A stretch of 64,000 bases of DNA. Origin: Dehalococcoidia bacterium (GTDB lineage: Bacteria > Chloroflexota > Dehalococcoidia > DSTF01 > WHTK01). The notes below the pieces were generated by a model. The model was not told the DNA's origin. It did not search any database and was given only the letters and a program-made list of their open reading frames with translations. A program made the position numbers and the translations under genes. The DNA lies in the NCBI GenBank assembly GCA_009377745.1, contig WHTK01000004.1:1-64000 (forward strand), given 5' to 3'. Within the stretch, counting starts at the first letter, position 1; each line of letters begins with the position of its first letter. Positions 6,978-14,573 of this stretch are shown in pieces.

Positions 6978-8525
6978 ATGGCGGACGAAGTAACCAAAGC
7001 GCTATCGGACGAAGAAAAGGCGGCCGCCAAGAACCCCGAACCAGAGGCGGCCGCGGAAGCCATCGCGCCGGAAGCTGCAAGCGCATCCACTGGCGACGTG
7101 GAGGCGGTTTCTGAGACCGAATCGCCGGCGCCGCGACATGGCGGGCGCCGCGGCCGGCTGGCGGAGCAGTACGCGACCCGCAACCTGACCGAGGGCAGCA
7201 TCTCCCGTAACCTGCTGTTCCTCTCCTGGCCGCAGATGGCAGAGGGCGCCCTCTACGTCTTCTACCAGATGGTGGACCTGTTCTGGGCCGGCCAGGGCTT
7301 CGGTCTCGACGCCCTGGCGGGGGTCGGCGCTGTCTGGACCTACACGACCCTGGGACTGACGGCGCGCGGCGGCCTCGATACGGCGATGCGCGCCATGGTG
7401 TCACGCGCTGTCGGGGCCGGCGATATGGCGCTCGCGAACCGGGTGGTCCTGCAGGCGTTCGCGCTCAACACCTTCATCTCGATCTTCTTCGTCGTGATAC
7501 CGGGCGTGATCTTTGCCGACCAGCTGCTGATGATAATCGGCCTGCCGGAGGAAGTGCGCAACGAGGTCAGCCTCTACATGCGCTTTCAGCTCATCAACCA
7601 ATCGCTGGTGGCGTGGCGGACGATGTCCGGGCAGGCGCTGGCCTCGGCCGGCGATAGCCTGACGCCGCTGCGCGCGACGGTGATCACGCGAGCCGTGCAC
7701 ATGACGATGAGCCCGACGCTGGCCTTCGGGCTGCTGTTCTTCCCGGAGCTGGGTCTCATGGGGTTAGCCGTCGCCGGGATCATCGGCCAAATCGTCGGCT
7801 CGATCCTGAACTGGAACGCCCTGTTCTCCGGCCGCTCCCGGCTGCACCTGACGCTCAAGGGCTTCTACCTCGATTGGGACGTCATGAGGCGACTGGTGCG
7901 CATCGGCGTGCCGGCCTCGGTCACGAGCATGGAGCGGGCGCTATCTCAGTTCGTCATGGTTGGCGTGGTGGCATCCTTCGGCGTGACGGCGCTGGGCGTC
8001 TACACGCTCGCGCAGCGCACGGACCTACTGGCTAACCGGGTGATCACCGGTCTGGCCAACGCCAGCGGCGTGCTGGTGGGGCAGAACCTGGGCGCCGGGC
8101 AGCCGGAGCGGGCCCGTAAGACCGTCCTGGTGGCGATGGTCTGGTCGTTCTTCTCGCAGCTCGTGTTCGCGGCGCTGCTGGCGGCGTTCCCGATCGCCTA
8201 CATGGCGATCTTCAACGACGACGCCGACCTGCACGCGCTGGGTGAGACCTGGTTCCGAATCCTGGCGCTGGGCTATGTGACCATGGGCCTGAGCACGGTG
8301 ATGATGCACTGCTTCAACACGGCAGGCGACACGATAGTCCCGGCACTCGTCAACATCGTGACGATCTGGGTCGTGCAGCTACCGCTGGCGCTCTTCCTGC
8401 GTGACTTCCTCGACTTTGACTCGACGTCGGTGGCCTGGGCCATTGTGGCGGCGATGCTGTTCCGGCTGCTGATCTACCTGCCGTATTTCCTGTCGGGGCG
8501 CTGGATGCGCGCCAGGGTGCTTTGA
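6978..8525 (+). CDS. MATE-family multidrug/cation exporter
   Basis: 515 residues. About 60 N-terminal residues are acidic, Ala/Glu-rich and probably disordered, an unusual extension. Then come about 12 membrane segments in two homologous bundles, beginning SRNLLFLSWPQMAEGALYVF and again at RLVRIGVPASVTSMERALSQ, with the second-half motif ANASGVLVGQNLGAGQPERA typical of MATE transporters. These proteins export organic cations or metabolites using Na+ or H+ gradients. Its own substrate cannot be told. The gene is monocistronic, with a structured leader upstream and a bidirectional terminator downstream. Confidence 0.92.
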   Translation: MADEVTKALSDEEKAAAKNPEPEAAAEAIAPEAASASTGDVEAVSETESPAPRHGGRRGRLAEQYATRNLTEGSISRNLLFLSWPQMAEGALYVFYQMVDLFWAGQGFGLDALAGVGAVWTYTTLGLTARGGLDTAMRAMVSRAVGAGDMALANRVVLQAFALNTFISIFFVVIPGVIFADQLLMIIGLPEEVRNEVSLYMRFQLINQSLVAWRTMSGQALASAGDSLTPLRATVITRAVHMTMSPTLAFGLLFFPELGLMGLAVAGIIGQIVGSILNWNALFSGRSRLHLTLKGFYLDWDVMRRLVRIGVPASVTSMERALSQFVMVGVVASFGVTALGVYTLAQRTDLLANRVITGLANASGVLVGQNLGAGQPERARKTVLVAMVWSFFSQLVFAALLAAFPIAYMAIFNDDADLHALGETWFRILALGYVTMGLSTVMMHCFNTAGDTIVPALVNIVTIWVVQLPLALFLRDFLDFDSTSVAWAIVAAMLFRLLIYLPYFLSGRWMRARVL

Positions 8526-8554
8526 GCGATCATCGAGGGCCCACATGCGGGCGC

Positions 8555-8582
8555 GAAGCCTGCTATGGCTGGAGCAGGCTTC
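8555..8582. terminator. Terminator hairpin between convergent genes
   Basis: Perfect 10-bp stem (GAAGCCTGCT 8555-8564, complement 8573-8582) with an 8-nt loop. It sits between the MATE gene and the convergent reductase and overlaps the last codons and stop of the reductase (8563-8565). There is no long U-tract on either side. Confidence 0.6.
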
Positions 8583-9798
8583 TCAGCTCGAATGACGGGT
8601 CCTGGAGCTCGGCTTTGTGGCCGCCTATGTCCTTCTTCGTCAGGATGAAGCGGCGGAGGATACCGTACTCGCGCGCCGGCGTGTTGAGGGCGAAGTAGGC
8701 GGTGAGACGGTCTTCCTTGAGATAGAGGACGGTGAACTTGTTGTCCTCATAGCGGCCCCGCAGCAGCACCTCGTCGCGCTCGCCCTCATCGCCGGCAAAC
8801 TCGAGATGCAGGTCGAAGATGTCCGACCAGACGTAGGTGAGGAAGCTATAGGGCGTAGGTTCGCCGGCCATGTTGCGACCGGCGACCTGACCGGTGTACT
8901 CGGCGTGACCCCAGTGCTCGACGCGGCGTCGCTTGCCAAACGTGGCATCCGGATAATTGATGACATCGCCGGCTGCGTAGATCTCCGGGTTGGATGTGCG
9001 CAGGTAGTCATCGACGACGATGCCGTTGTCGACCTCAAGGCCTGCCGCCTGCGCCAGCTCGACGTTGGGCCGAATGCCAACGCCGATGCAGACGAAGTCG
9101 CAAGCGAGAACGTCGCCGCCGCGCAGAGCCACGGCGCCGACACGGCCCTCGCCGCGCAGCTCCGTCACGGTCTCGTTGGTGCGGAAGGTGACTCCCTCGC
9201 GGCTGCAGTAGTCCTGAAAGTAGCCGGCAAGGCTGGCATCGGCGAAGCGGGCCCAGATGTGAGGCAGCGCTTCGATAACGGTGACCTGGACGCCGCGCTG
9301 GGTCAAGGAAGCCGCGACCTTCAGGCCGATGAAGCCGCCGCCGATGATCACGGCGTGACGGCCTGGCCGGGCTTCGGCAGCGATGGCGCCCGCGTCCTGG
9401 GCGGTTCGCAGATAGTGGACGCCCGCAAGGTCAGCGCCGGGAAGTGGTAGACGAATGGGAGAGCCGCCGGTAGCGATGAGCGCCTTCTCGAAGTGGACGG
9501 TCTCGCCACCGGAGAGCGTTGCCTGCTGCGTTGTCGCATCCAGGGCATCGACGCGGACGCCAAGGGCGAGATCGATGGCCTGCTCAGCCAGCTTCCCGGC
9601 CGGCTCAAAGACGATCTCGTCGATCGACTTCTCGCCGCGCATAACCTCTTTCGAGAGCGGTGGCCGGTCGTAGGGTGGCAGCGGCTCCTCACCCACGATG
9701 AGGACGGAGCCTTCCGTGTCGGTCTGGCGGATCAGCTTGGCCGCGTTGAAAGAGGCGATGCCGCCGCCGATCAGGAGGTATTTAACATCGCGAGGCAT
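8563..9798 (-). CDS. FAD-dependent NAD(P)H oxidoreductase, ferredoxin/rubredoxin reductase type
   Basis: 411 residues from ATG 9798. A larger open frame extends upstream but lacks family similarity. The FAD-binding Rossmann motif is YLLIGGGIASFNAAKLI at the N-terminus, the NAD(P)H-binding motif is AVIIGGGFIGLKVAASL near residue 150, and the second FAD contact is YAAGDVINYPD. A C-terminal reductase domain follows, the BphA4/putidaredoxin-reductase arrangement. It probably passes electrons to a ferredoxin or Rieske partner, but no ferredoxin gene is adjacent. The true partner is unknown. Confidence 0.9.
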   Translation of the reverse strand: MPRDVKYLLIGGGIASFNAAKLIRQTDTEGSVLIVGEEPLPPYDRPPLSKEVMRGEKSIDEIVFEPAGKLAEQAIDLALGVRVDALDATTQQATLSGGETVHFEKALIATGGSPIRLPLPGADLAGVHYLRTAQDAGAIAAEARPGRHAVIIGGGFIGLKVAASLTQRGVQVTVIEALPHIWARFADASLAGYFQDYCSREGVTFRTNETVTELRGEGRVGAVALRGGDVLACDFVCIGVGIRPNVELAQAAGLEVDNGIVVDDYLRTSNPEIYAAGDVINYPDATFGKRRRVEHWGHAEYTGQVAGRNMAGEPTPYSFLTYVWSDIFDLHLEFAGDEGERDEVLLRGRYEDNKFTVLYLKEDRLTAYFALNTPAREYGILRRFILTKKDIGGHKAELQDPSFELRSLLQP

Positions 9799-9874
9799 GG
9801 GCCTATCTTGCCACGCTACCGCGTCTGTGGCGTGGCCGAGGTGTCCTATTCGCGGGTGCAGATTCGGAAACGGG

Positions 9875-10264
9875 TCAGCGGATGGAGTTGGATAGCTCGA
9901 TCTGCCAGCGCCACTCCTTGCGGTCGTCCGCGTGCCACCAGGACCTGAGGATGCCAACCTCGCCACCGGGCAGGAGGATAGGCAGGCCAAGCTCGGCGTC
10001 GGTGGGCCAAATGTCCTCACGGCGGATGCTGACGCCCTCGCGGCGCAGCAGGCAGACCGGCGATTGAAGAGTACGCGGCAGGTCCTGGGCGAAGGCGATC
10101 CGCTCACCGTTGTCAGTGCGGATTTCGACGGTCAGGTGTTCGGGGACGGCGTGGACCAGCAGGGCCTCGGTGGCATCGAGGCGGCCGCGGGCGAAGGGGA
10201 TGCCGGTGGCGGCGGCCTTCGGGTACCAGAGGTCCCAGATTTCGATAGACACGCCGCCCATCAT
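9875..10264 (-). CDS. Conserved hypothetical protein
   Basis: 129 residues, soluble, with SIEIWDLWYPKAAATGIPFA at the N-terminus, a beta-rich middle and a tryptophan-rich end (ILRSWWHADDRKEWRWQIEL). I do not recognise the family. It begins 6 nt after the stop of the EamA transporter gene, so the two are very likely cotranscribed. Two ATG codons in tandem (10264 and 10261) are both possible starts and neither has a strong ribosome binding site. Confidence 0.65.
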   Translation of the reverse strand: MMGGVSIEIWDLWYPKAAATGIPFARGRLDATEALLVHAVPEHLTVEIRTDNGERIAFAQDLPRTLQSPVCLLRREGVSIRREDIWPTDAELGLPILLPGGEVGILRSWWHADDRKEWRWQIELSNSIR

Positions 10265-10270
10265 ACCGCC

Positions 10271-11194
10271 CTAGCCGCCGAGGATGATGACCACGAGGCC
10301 GAGGGAGAGCAGGGCGATGCCGACGACCTCGCTGCGGGAGAGGCTCTCCAGGAAGATGCGCCGCGAGAGCAGGTAGGCGAAGAACAGCTCGACCAGGCCG
10401 AGGGTACGGACGTGGGCGACGGGCTCGATGGCCATGGCGGTGAACCAACCGACGGAGGCGGCGGCGCCCATGAAGCCCGCGAAGATCGAGGGTCGCCAGA
10501 CCTGGAGCAGCGTGCCAACGATGCCGGGCTGCCGAACGAGCAGCCAGCCGCCAAGCGCGACGGTCTGGATCGCCTGGGCCCAGAAGAGGGTGAAGGCCGC
10601 GGCGACGAGGAAGGACGGTGCATCGACCTCCAGAGCGGCGCCACGATAGCCGACGGCGGCGAGGGCGAAGCCGGTGCCGGAGGCCAGACCGAGGAGCGCC
10701 GTACGGGAGGTCCAGCCGCGGATGAACCCGGCCAGCGGGCGCTCCTTATCGGCGGGGGAGAGGAAGAGGACGCCGATGGTCGCCAGCATGACGGCAATGG
10801 CGGCCAGCAGCGAGATTTCATCGCCGAGGAAGACGAGGGCGAAGACGGCGACCTGCACCAGCTCGGTCTTGGAATAGGCGACGCCGAGGGTGAAGTTGCG
10901 CTCCGCCATGACTCGCAGCAGCAGGGCCGTGGCGGCGATCTGGGCGAGGGCGCCCTCGGTGACCCAGGCAAGGAAGCCGAGGTTGGGCTGCGGGATGCTA
11001 TCGCCGCGGATGAGGAGGACGATGACGAGCCAGGCGGCGGCGAAGGGCAGGCCGTAGAGGAAGCGGACGAGGGTCGCGCCGAGGGTGCCGAGATCGGCGA
11101 TCAGGTGTCGCTGGGCGGCGTTGCGCAGCGTCTGGGCGAAGCCGGCCCAAATCGTCAGGGGTATCCACAACCATTCGAGGCCGCCGGGCGCCAT
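10271..11194 (-). CDS. EamA/DMT-family transporter
   Basis: 307 residues from ATG 11194 (MAPGGLEWLWIPLTI). A longer frame open to 11302 adds a basic, unconserved leader. About ten hydrophobic segments form two EamA-type five-helix repeats, with the typical E-rich turn (YSKTELVQVAVFALVFLGDE) in the first and VELFFAYLLSRRIFLE in the second. Members move metabolites or drugs. Substrate unknown. Likely operon with the downstream hypothetical gene. Confidence 0.88.
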   Translation of the reverse strand: MAPGGLEWLWIPLTIWAGFAQTLRNAAQRHLIADLGTLGATLVRFLYGLPFAAAWLVIVLLIRGDSIPQPNLGFLAWVTEGALAQIAATALLLRVMAERNFTLGVAYSKTELVQVAVFALVFLGDEISLLAAIAVMLATIGVLFLSPADKERPLAGFIRGWTSRTALLGLASGTGFALAAVGYRGAALEVDAPSFLVAAAFTLFWAQAIQTVALGGWLLVRQPGIVGTLLQVWRPSIFAGFMGAAASVGWFTAMAIEPVAHVRTLGLVELFFAYLLSRRIFLESLSRSEVVGIALLSLGLVVIILGG

Positions 11195-11305
11195 TGCCTG
11201 ACGATAGCGGAGGTGTGGGTATGGGGCTATCGGGAATAAGGCTGAGGAGGTTGTTCGCCAAGATGTTGGGGGGTTCGATCTACGGGCGCTATACACCCTC
11301 ACCCT

Positions 11306-11331
11306 GGCCCTCTCCCTCGAGGGAGAGGGCC
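11306..11331. repeat. 26-bp perfect palindrome in the intergenic repeat cluster
   Basis: The sequence from 11306 to 11331 reads the same on both strands, built on CTCTCCCTCGAGGGAGAG. Together with the repeats at 11341-11410 it fills the space between nadE and the EamA gene and may terminate nadE transcription. Confidence 0.7.
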
Positions 11332-11340
11332 TTACTGGGT

Positions 11341-11410
11341 CTGCGGGATGAATCCCGCAGCTAGCACCTGATGCGGCCTATTTTCAGTAGCTGCGGGATT
11401 CATCCCGTAG
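11341..11410. repeat. Paired inverted REP-like elements downstream of nadE
   Basis: CTGCGGGATGAATCCCGCAG at 11341-11360 is itself palindromic. At 11391-11410 its reverse complement occurs with one change. The two small hairpins can therefore also pair with each other into a long stem, the arrangement of bacterial REP/BIME elements. It starts 18 nt beyond the nadE stop. Confidence 0.7.
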
Positions 11411-11428
11411 GTTGCGCGATGCCGCCTG

Positions 11429-13273
11429 CTAAGGCCGGTATTTGTTTGTGATCGGCAGGCGGCGGTCGCGGCCGAAAGCGCGGGGCGTGATCTTGACGCC
11501 GGGAGGGGCCTGGCGGCGCTTGTACTCGTTGCGGTCCACGAGGCTGACGATGCGGCGGACGGTGGCCTCTTCGAAGCCCATGGCCACGATCTCGTCCAGG
11601 CCGCGGTCCTGCTCGACGTAGGCCTCGAGTATGGGGTCGAGGACGTCGTAGGACGGCAAGGAATCGGTGTCGAGCTGATCCGGCTTCAGCTCGGCTGAGG
11701 GTGGCTTATCGATGATGGCGCGGGGGATGAGGTCACGGCCGGCGAGGGCGTTGCGGTAGCGGGCGAGGCGGTAGACCAGCGTCTTCGGCACGTCCTTGAT
11801 AACGGCGAAGCCGCCCGCCATGTCGCCGTAGAGGGTGGCGTAGCCGGTGGCCATCTCGCTCTTGTTGCCGCAGCTGAGCACTGGCTGCCAGCCAAACTTG
11901 TTCGAGAGGGCCATCCAGATATTGCCGCGGATGCGGGACTGGATATTCTCTTCGGCGGTGCCGGGCGCTGTGCCGGCGAAGACGGGTTCTAGCATTTCGA
12001 GGTAGGCGGCGTGGCCGGGTTCGATAGGGATGATCAGCAGCTTGATGCCGAGATTCTCGGCCAGGGCGCGGGCGTCGGCGATGGAGCCTTCGGAGGAGTA
12101 GCGAGAGGGGTTGGAGACGCCGACGACGTGGCCGGGGCCGAGGGCGTCGGTAGCGATGGTGGCGACGATGCTCGAGTCGATGCCGCCAGAGACGCCGACC
12201 AGGACGGTCTCGAAGCCGTTCTTGTGGACGTAGTCGCGGGTGCCGGTGACGAGGGCCTGGTAGACCTCTGCCTCTTCGGAGAGAGGTGGGGCGATTTCGG
12301 CGGGAACGAGGGATGGTATGAGGCCTGAGGCCGCTCGCTCTTCGAGTGCCTCAGGGTGAGCGGTTCGGGTTTCGAGGGCTTCGGAGTTAGTGGTTTGGGA
12401 TCCGGCTGGAGACTTGCCCGTATGCCCGTATGCCCGTATGCCCGCTTCCCCCGAAACGAAGACCTCGTCGACGGGGGCGGCGCGATGGCGCAGCGTTTCG
12501 AGGCGGCGCAGGGGGTTGTGCAGGCGCGAGAGGTAGAGCGAATCGAGATTGAGGTCAACGACGAGCAGGCTCTCCTCGAAGGCGGGCGCGCGGGCGATCA
12601 GCTCGCCGGTCTGGTCGAAGACAGTGCTGCTGCCGTCGAAGACGAGCTCGTCCTGGCCGCCGACAAGGTTGACGTAGCAGAGGATGACGGCGTTATCGGC
12701 GGCGCGGGTGGCGACCATGCGCTCGCGGTCGGCTCGCTTGCCCTTGTGGAAGGGGGAGCCGTTGATGTTGATGATTACGTCGGCGCCGGCCAGGGCCTGG
12801 TCCTGGGTGGGACCCTCCGGGTACCAGATATCCTCGCAGATGTTTACGCCGACCCGCGCCCCGGCGATGGTGAAGAGCTGGGAGCGCTCGCCGGCGCGGA
12901 AGTAGCGCTTCTCATCGAAGACGCCGTAGTTGGGCAGGAACTGCTTGTGGTAGACGCCGGCAATTTCGCCCTCGTGGATGACTGCGGCGGCGTTGTGGAT
13001 ATCGGCGTTGGAATCGACGAAGCCGGCGACGGCGGTGATGCCGCGTACGGAAGCGGCGATCCTTCGGAGGGCGGCCTGGTTATCGAGGATGAAGGAGCGG
13101 CGCAGCAGGAGGTCCTCGGGCGGGTAGCCGGGGACCGTCAGCTCCGGGAAGGCGACGAGATCGGCGCTGGCCTCGCGGGCGCGGTTAGCGTAGTCGATGA
13201 CCTTGGCGGCGTTGCCGTCGAGGTCCCCCACGGTGGTATTGATCTGCGCGAGGGCGACTCTTAGTGTCTTAAT
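11429..13273 (-). CDS. nadE: Glutamine-dependent NAD+ synthetase, with an apparent ATT start
   Basis: Last step of NAD synthesis: amidates nicotinate adenine dinucleotide using glutamine. The N-terminal nitrilase-type glutaminase shows the Glu (FPELTVPGYPPEDLL), Lys (YHKQFLPNYGVFDE) and Cys (NICEDIWYPEG) triad; the C-terminal synthetase has the pyrophosphatase loop SGGIDSS and KPPSAELKPDQLD. No ATG, GTG or TTG fits the N-terminus. ATT at 13273, 8 nt after AGGAGG, gives KTLRVALAQINTTVGDLDG, exactly the family start; GTG 13231 would delete the first beta strand and has no ribosome binding site. The domain linker (about residues 270-330) contains extra repeat-derived sequence. A promoter and a palindrome lie directly upstream. 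Confidence 0.93.
   Translation of the reverse strand: MKTLRVALAQINTTVGDLDGNAAKVIDYANRAREASADLVAFPELTVPGYPPEDLLLRRSFILDNQAALRRIAASVRGITAVAGFVDSNADIHNAAAVIHEGEIAGVYHKQFLPNYGVFDEKRYFRAGERSQLFTIAGARVGVNICEDIWYPEGPTQDQALAGADVIININGSPFHKGKRADRERMVATRAADNAVILCYVNLVGGQDELVFDGSSTVFDQTGELIARAPAFEESLLVVDLNLDSLYLSRLHNPLRRLETLRHRAAPVDEVFVSGEAGIRAYGHTGKSPAGSQTTNSEALETRTAHPEALEERAASGLIPSLVPAEIAPPLSEEAEVYQALVTGTRDYVHKNGFETVLVGVSGGIDSSIVATIATDALGPGHVVGVSNPSRYSSEGSIADARALAENLGIKLLIIPIEPGHAAYLEMLEPVFAGTAPGTAEENIQSRIRGNIWMALSNKFGWQPVLSCGNKSEMATGYATLYGDMAGGFAVIKDVPKTLVYRLARYRNALAGRDLIPRAIIDKPPSAELKPDQLDTDSLPSYDVLDPILEAYVEQDRGLDEIVAMGFEEATVRRIVSLVDRNEYKRRQAPPGVKITPRAFGRDRRLPITNKYRP
12331..12444 (-). repeat. Repeat-derived insertions inside the nadE linker
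   Basis: Two different repeats are read in frame. An interspersed hairpin element (CCGCTC at 12331-12336, CCTCAGGGTGAGCGG at 12349-12363) shares that 15-mer with the intergenic copy at 20866-20880. An 8-bp tandem repeat, TATGCCCG x3 preceded by a partial unit, spans 12415-12444. They encode a non-conserved stretch between the glutaminase and synthetase domains. Confidence 0.7.
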
Positions 13274-13281
13274 GACACTAA
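13261..13281. promoter_or_regulatory. Palindrome over the nadE start and ribosome binding site (operator candidate)
   Basis: TTAGTGTC-TTAAT-GACACTAA is a perfect 8-bp dyad with a 5-bp spacer. It covers the ATT start and lies next to the AGGAGG. The TAGTGT/ACACTA half-sites resemble operators described for NrtR, the Nudix-related repressor of NAD genes; that identification is my inference. In RNA it could instead form a hairpin that hides the start. Confidence 0.55.
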
Positions 13282-13296
13282 CCTCCTGCTAGGGTG

Positions 13297-13326
13297 ATTA
13301 TCGGCCGTGGAGGGCAGGAGGGTCAA
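13297..13326 (-). promoter_or_regulatory. Sigma70-type promoter for nadE
   Basis: On the minus strand TTGACC (13326-13321) and GATAAT (13302-13297) are 18 nt apart. Transcription would start about 15 nt before the AGGAGG and the palindrome at 13261-13281. Confidence 0.7.
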
Positions 13327-13364
13327 TGCGAGGCGTGATGTAATCGTTCCTCCTGCGCGGTGAA

Positions 13365-13684
13365 TCAGGTCGGGCCGATGCGCAGACTTTCCCCTGGCTT
13401 GATGCTCACCAGGGCCTTAAGCACAGCCGGGATAAGGGGTTGGAGAGATTCAATACTATTGGTTGCCGCTTGGAGCGTAATTATCGCGAGTCCTAGAGGC
13501 ACAGGAGACTGTCTTGCCAGACGCTGGTCGATGGTAACAAAGACTTCATAGTCTCTTGCCGCGAGGTGAAGAAGCTCGCTGTTGCGGATGCCAGACCAGC
13601 CAGCGCGTGATACGGTTTGACCGTATGTCCGGTGAGGTAACGCGCCAGCCGAACAGGCAGGCACTCATCAATGAGAATGCGCAC
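13365..13684 (-). pseudogene. DUF5615-type (PIN-like) toxin with a one-base frameshift
   Basis: From ATG 13684 the frame encodes MRILIDECLPVRLARYLTGH and then departs from the family. A neighbouring frame supplies VSRAGWSGIRNSELLHLAAR, DYEVFVTIDQRLARQ and the normal C-terminus ending at 13365. Insertion of a single base near 13615-13622 joins the two perfectly. DUF5615 proteins are PIN-like nucleases paired with DUF433 antitoxins, and such an antitoxin overlaps this gene upstream. The toxin is either inactivated or the base is a sequencing error. Confidence 0.8.
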
Positions 13685-13904
13685 TCGCGAGGAGGGCTTG
13701 GCGGGCGACTTCGAGCGCTTGAACTGCCTGATCGCGACTGACCGAAGGAAAGTCTAAAAGAAACTCGTCGAGGCTATTGTCTGCTTCCAGATAGTCAATC
13801 AAGTTCTGCACCGGCACACGCGTTCCAACGAAGACGGGTATCCCGCCAAGTATTTCGGGATCGGAATGAACGATTCTGGCCTTGTCTGTCATTGCGTAAT
13901 TCAT
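13668..13904 (-). CDS. DUF433 antitoxin
   Basis: 78 residues with the family pattern RIVHSDPEILGGIPVFVGTR, VPVQNLIDYLEADNSLDEFL and DFPSVSRDQAVQALEVARQA. DUF433 proteins are HTH-like antitoxins of DUF5615 toxins. It overlaps the toxin start by 17 nt. ATG 13904 is 13 bp from the start of the divergent acetyltransferase gene, so each gene's promoter must lie inside the other's coding sequence or the mRNAs are nearly leaderless. Confidence 0.85.
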   Translation of the reverse strand: MNYAMTDKARIVHSDPEILGGIPVFVGTRVPVQNLIDYLEADNSLDEFLLDFPSVSRDQAVQALEVARQALLASAHSH

Positions 13905-13917
13905 CTTATTCTAGGGC

Positions 13918-14439
13918 ATGCACCTTGAACAGGGTAACGTCCGCGCGCGGTCTGCCTCGAGTATTGAGTCATTGACCATCCGGCCACTGCTTGCGTCAGA
14001 GATACCGGCGCTGGCGGCATCGATCGAGGAGATGAGCGCGGCGCAGTTCGAGAACCGCTGGCGGGAGCAAGAGAACGGCTATCGGGAGTTGCTTGTGGCT
14101 GAGCTGGACGGCGAGCTGGTCGGTACGGTGAGCATCCGGCATTCGATAGCGCAGCAGGCGCTGCATCTGTTCGCGCTGGAGGTAGGGCTGTCCTGGCGCC
14201 GGCGCGGCGTCGGCAGCGCCATCGTGGCGCACGTACTAGAAGAGGCGCGACGGCGGCGGCTGCGCAGTGTCTACCTGGAGGTGCGGGTCGATAACCCGGC
14301 GCGAAAGCTGTACCACCGCCTCGGATTCCGGCGGGTGGGCAAGCCGTTTCTCAACGCCTGGTGGCGCTTCGGCGATGACGGGTCGCAGCGGCGGGTGGAG
14401 GAGCTTTCGTTCCGCATGGTGCGGCGGGTGTCGCGCTGA
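13918..14439 (+). CDS. GNAT-family N-acetyltransferase
   Basis: 173 residues. The acetyl-CoA pyrophosphate loop is VGLSWRRRGVGSAIVAHVLE, and VDNPARKLYHRLGFRRVG is the typical C-terminal beta-bulge region. The N-terminus (SLTIRPLLASEIPALAASIE) is also standard. Substrate unknown. A TATTCT hexamer at 13907-13912 would place transcription at or next to the ATG, implying a leaderless message. Confidence 0.88.
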   Translation: MHLEQGNVRARSASSIESLTIRPLLASEIPALAASIEEMSAAQFENRWREQENGYRELLVAELDGELVGTVSIRHSIAQQALHLFALEVGLSWRRRGVGSAIVAHVLEEARRRRLRSVYLEVRVDNPARKLYHRLGFRRVGKPFLNAWWRFGDDGSQRRVEELSFRMVRRVSR

Positions 14440-14573
14440 CCGGGGCTGGGCTGCGCGCTCATGCGCTTGTCTGCTCCGCCATTGAGAAAGAAATAGAGAA
14501 TTAGACTTGAGGGGACACCGCTCAAACTCCCCGGCAGGGGCGCTATGCCCTCTGCACTTCCGCCTTGCCGCCT

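Noticed and set aside
9799-10107. N-terminal extension of the FAD oxidoreductase to 10107
   Set aside because: The extra 103 residues are Ser/Arg/Pro-rich, lie antisense to the upstream gene, and the Rossmann motif begins right after ATG 9798.
9932-11239. Long plus-strand frame opposite the EamA gene and hypothetical gene (435 codons)
   Set aside because: Low-complexity Glu/Asp/Gly-rich translation typical of the antisense of Leu/Ala/Arg-rich membrane genes.
12415-12444. Possible CRISPR or minisatellite from the repeated TATGCCCG units
   Set aside because: Units are 8 bp and contiguous without spacers, and lie in a coding linker; this is slippage-type tandem repeat.
12356-13264. Plus-strand frame opposite nadE
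   Set aside because: Antisense shadow; nadE domains and catalytic residues fix the strand.
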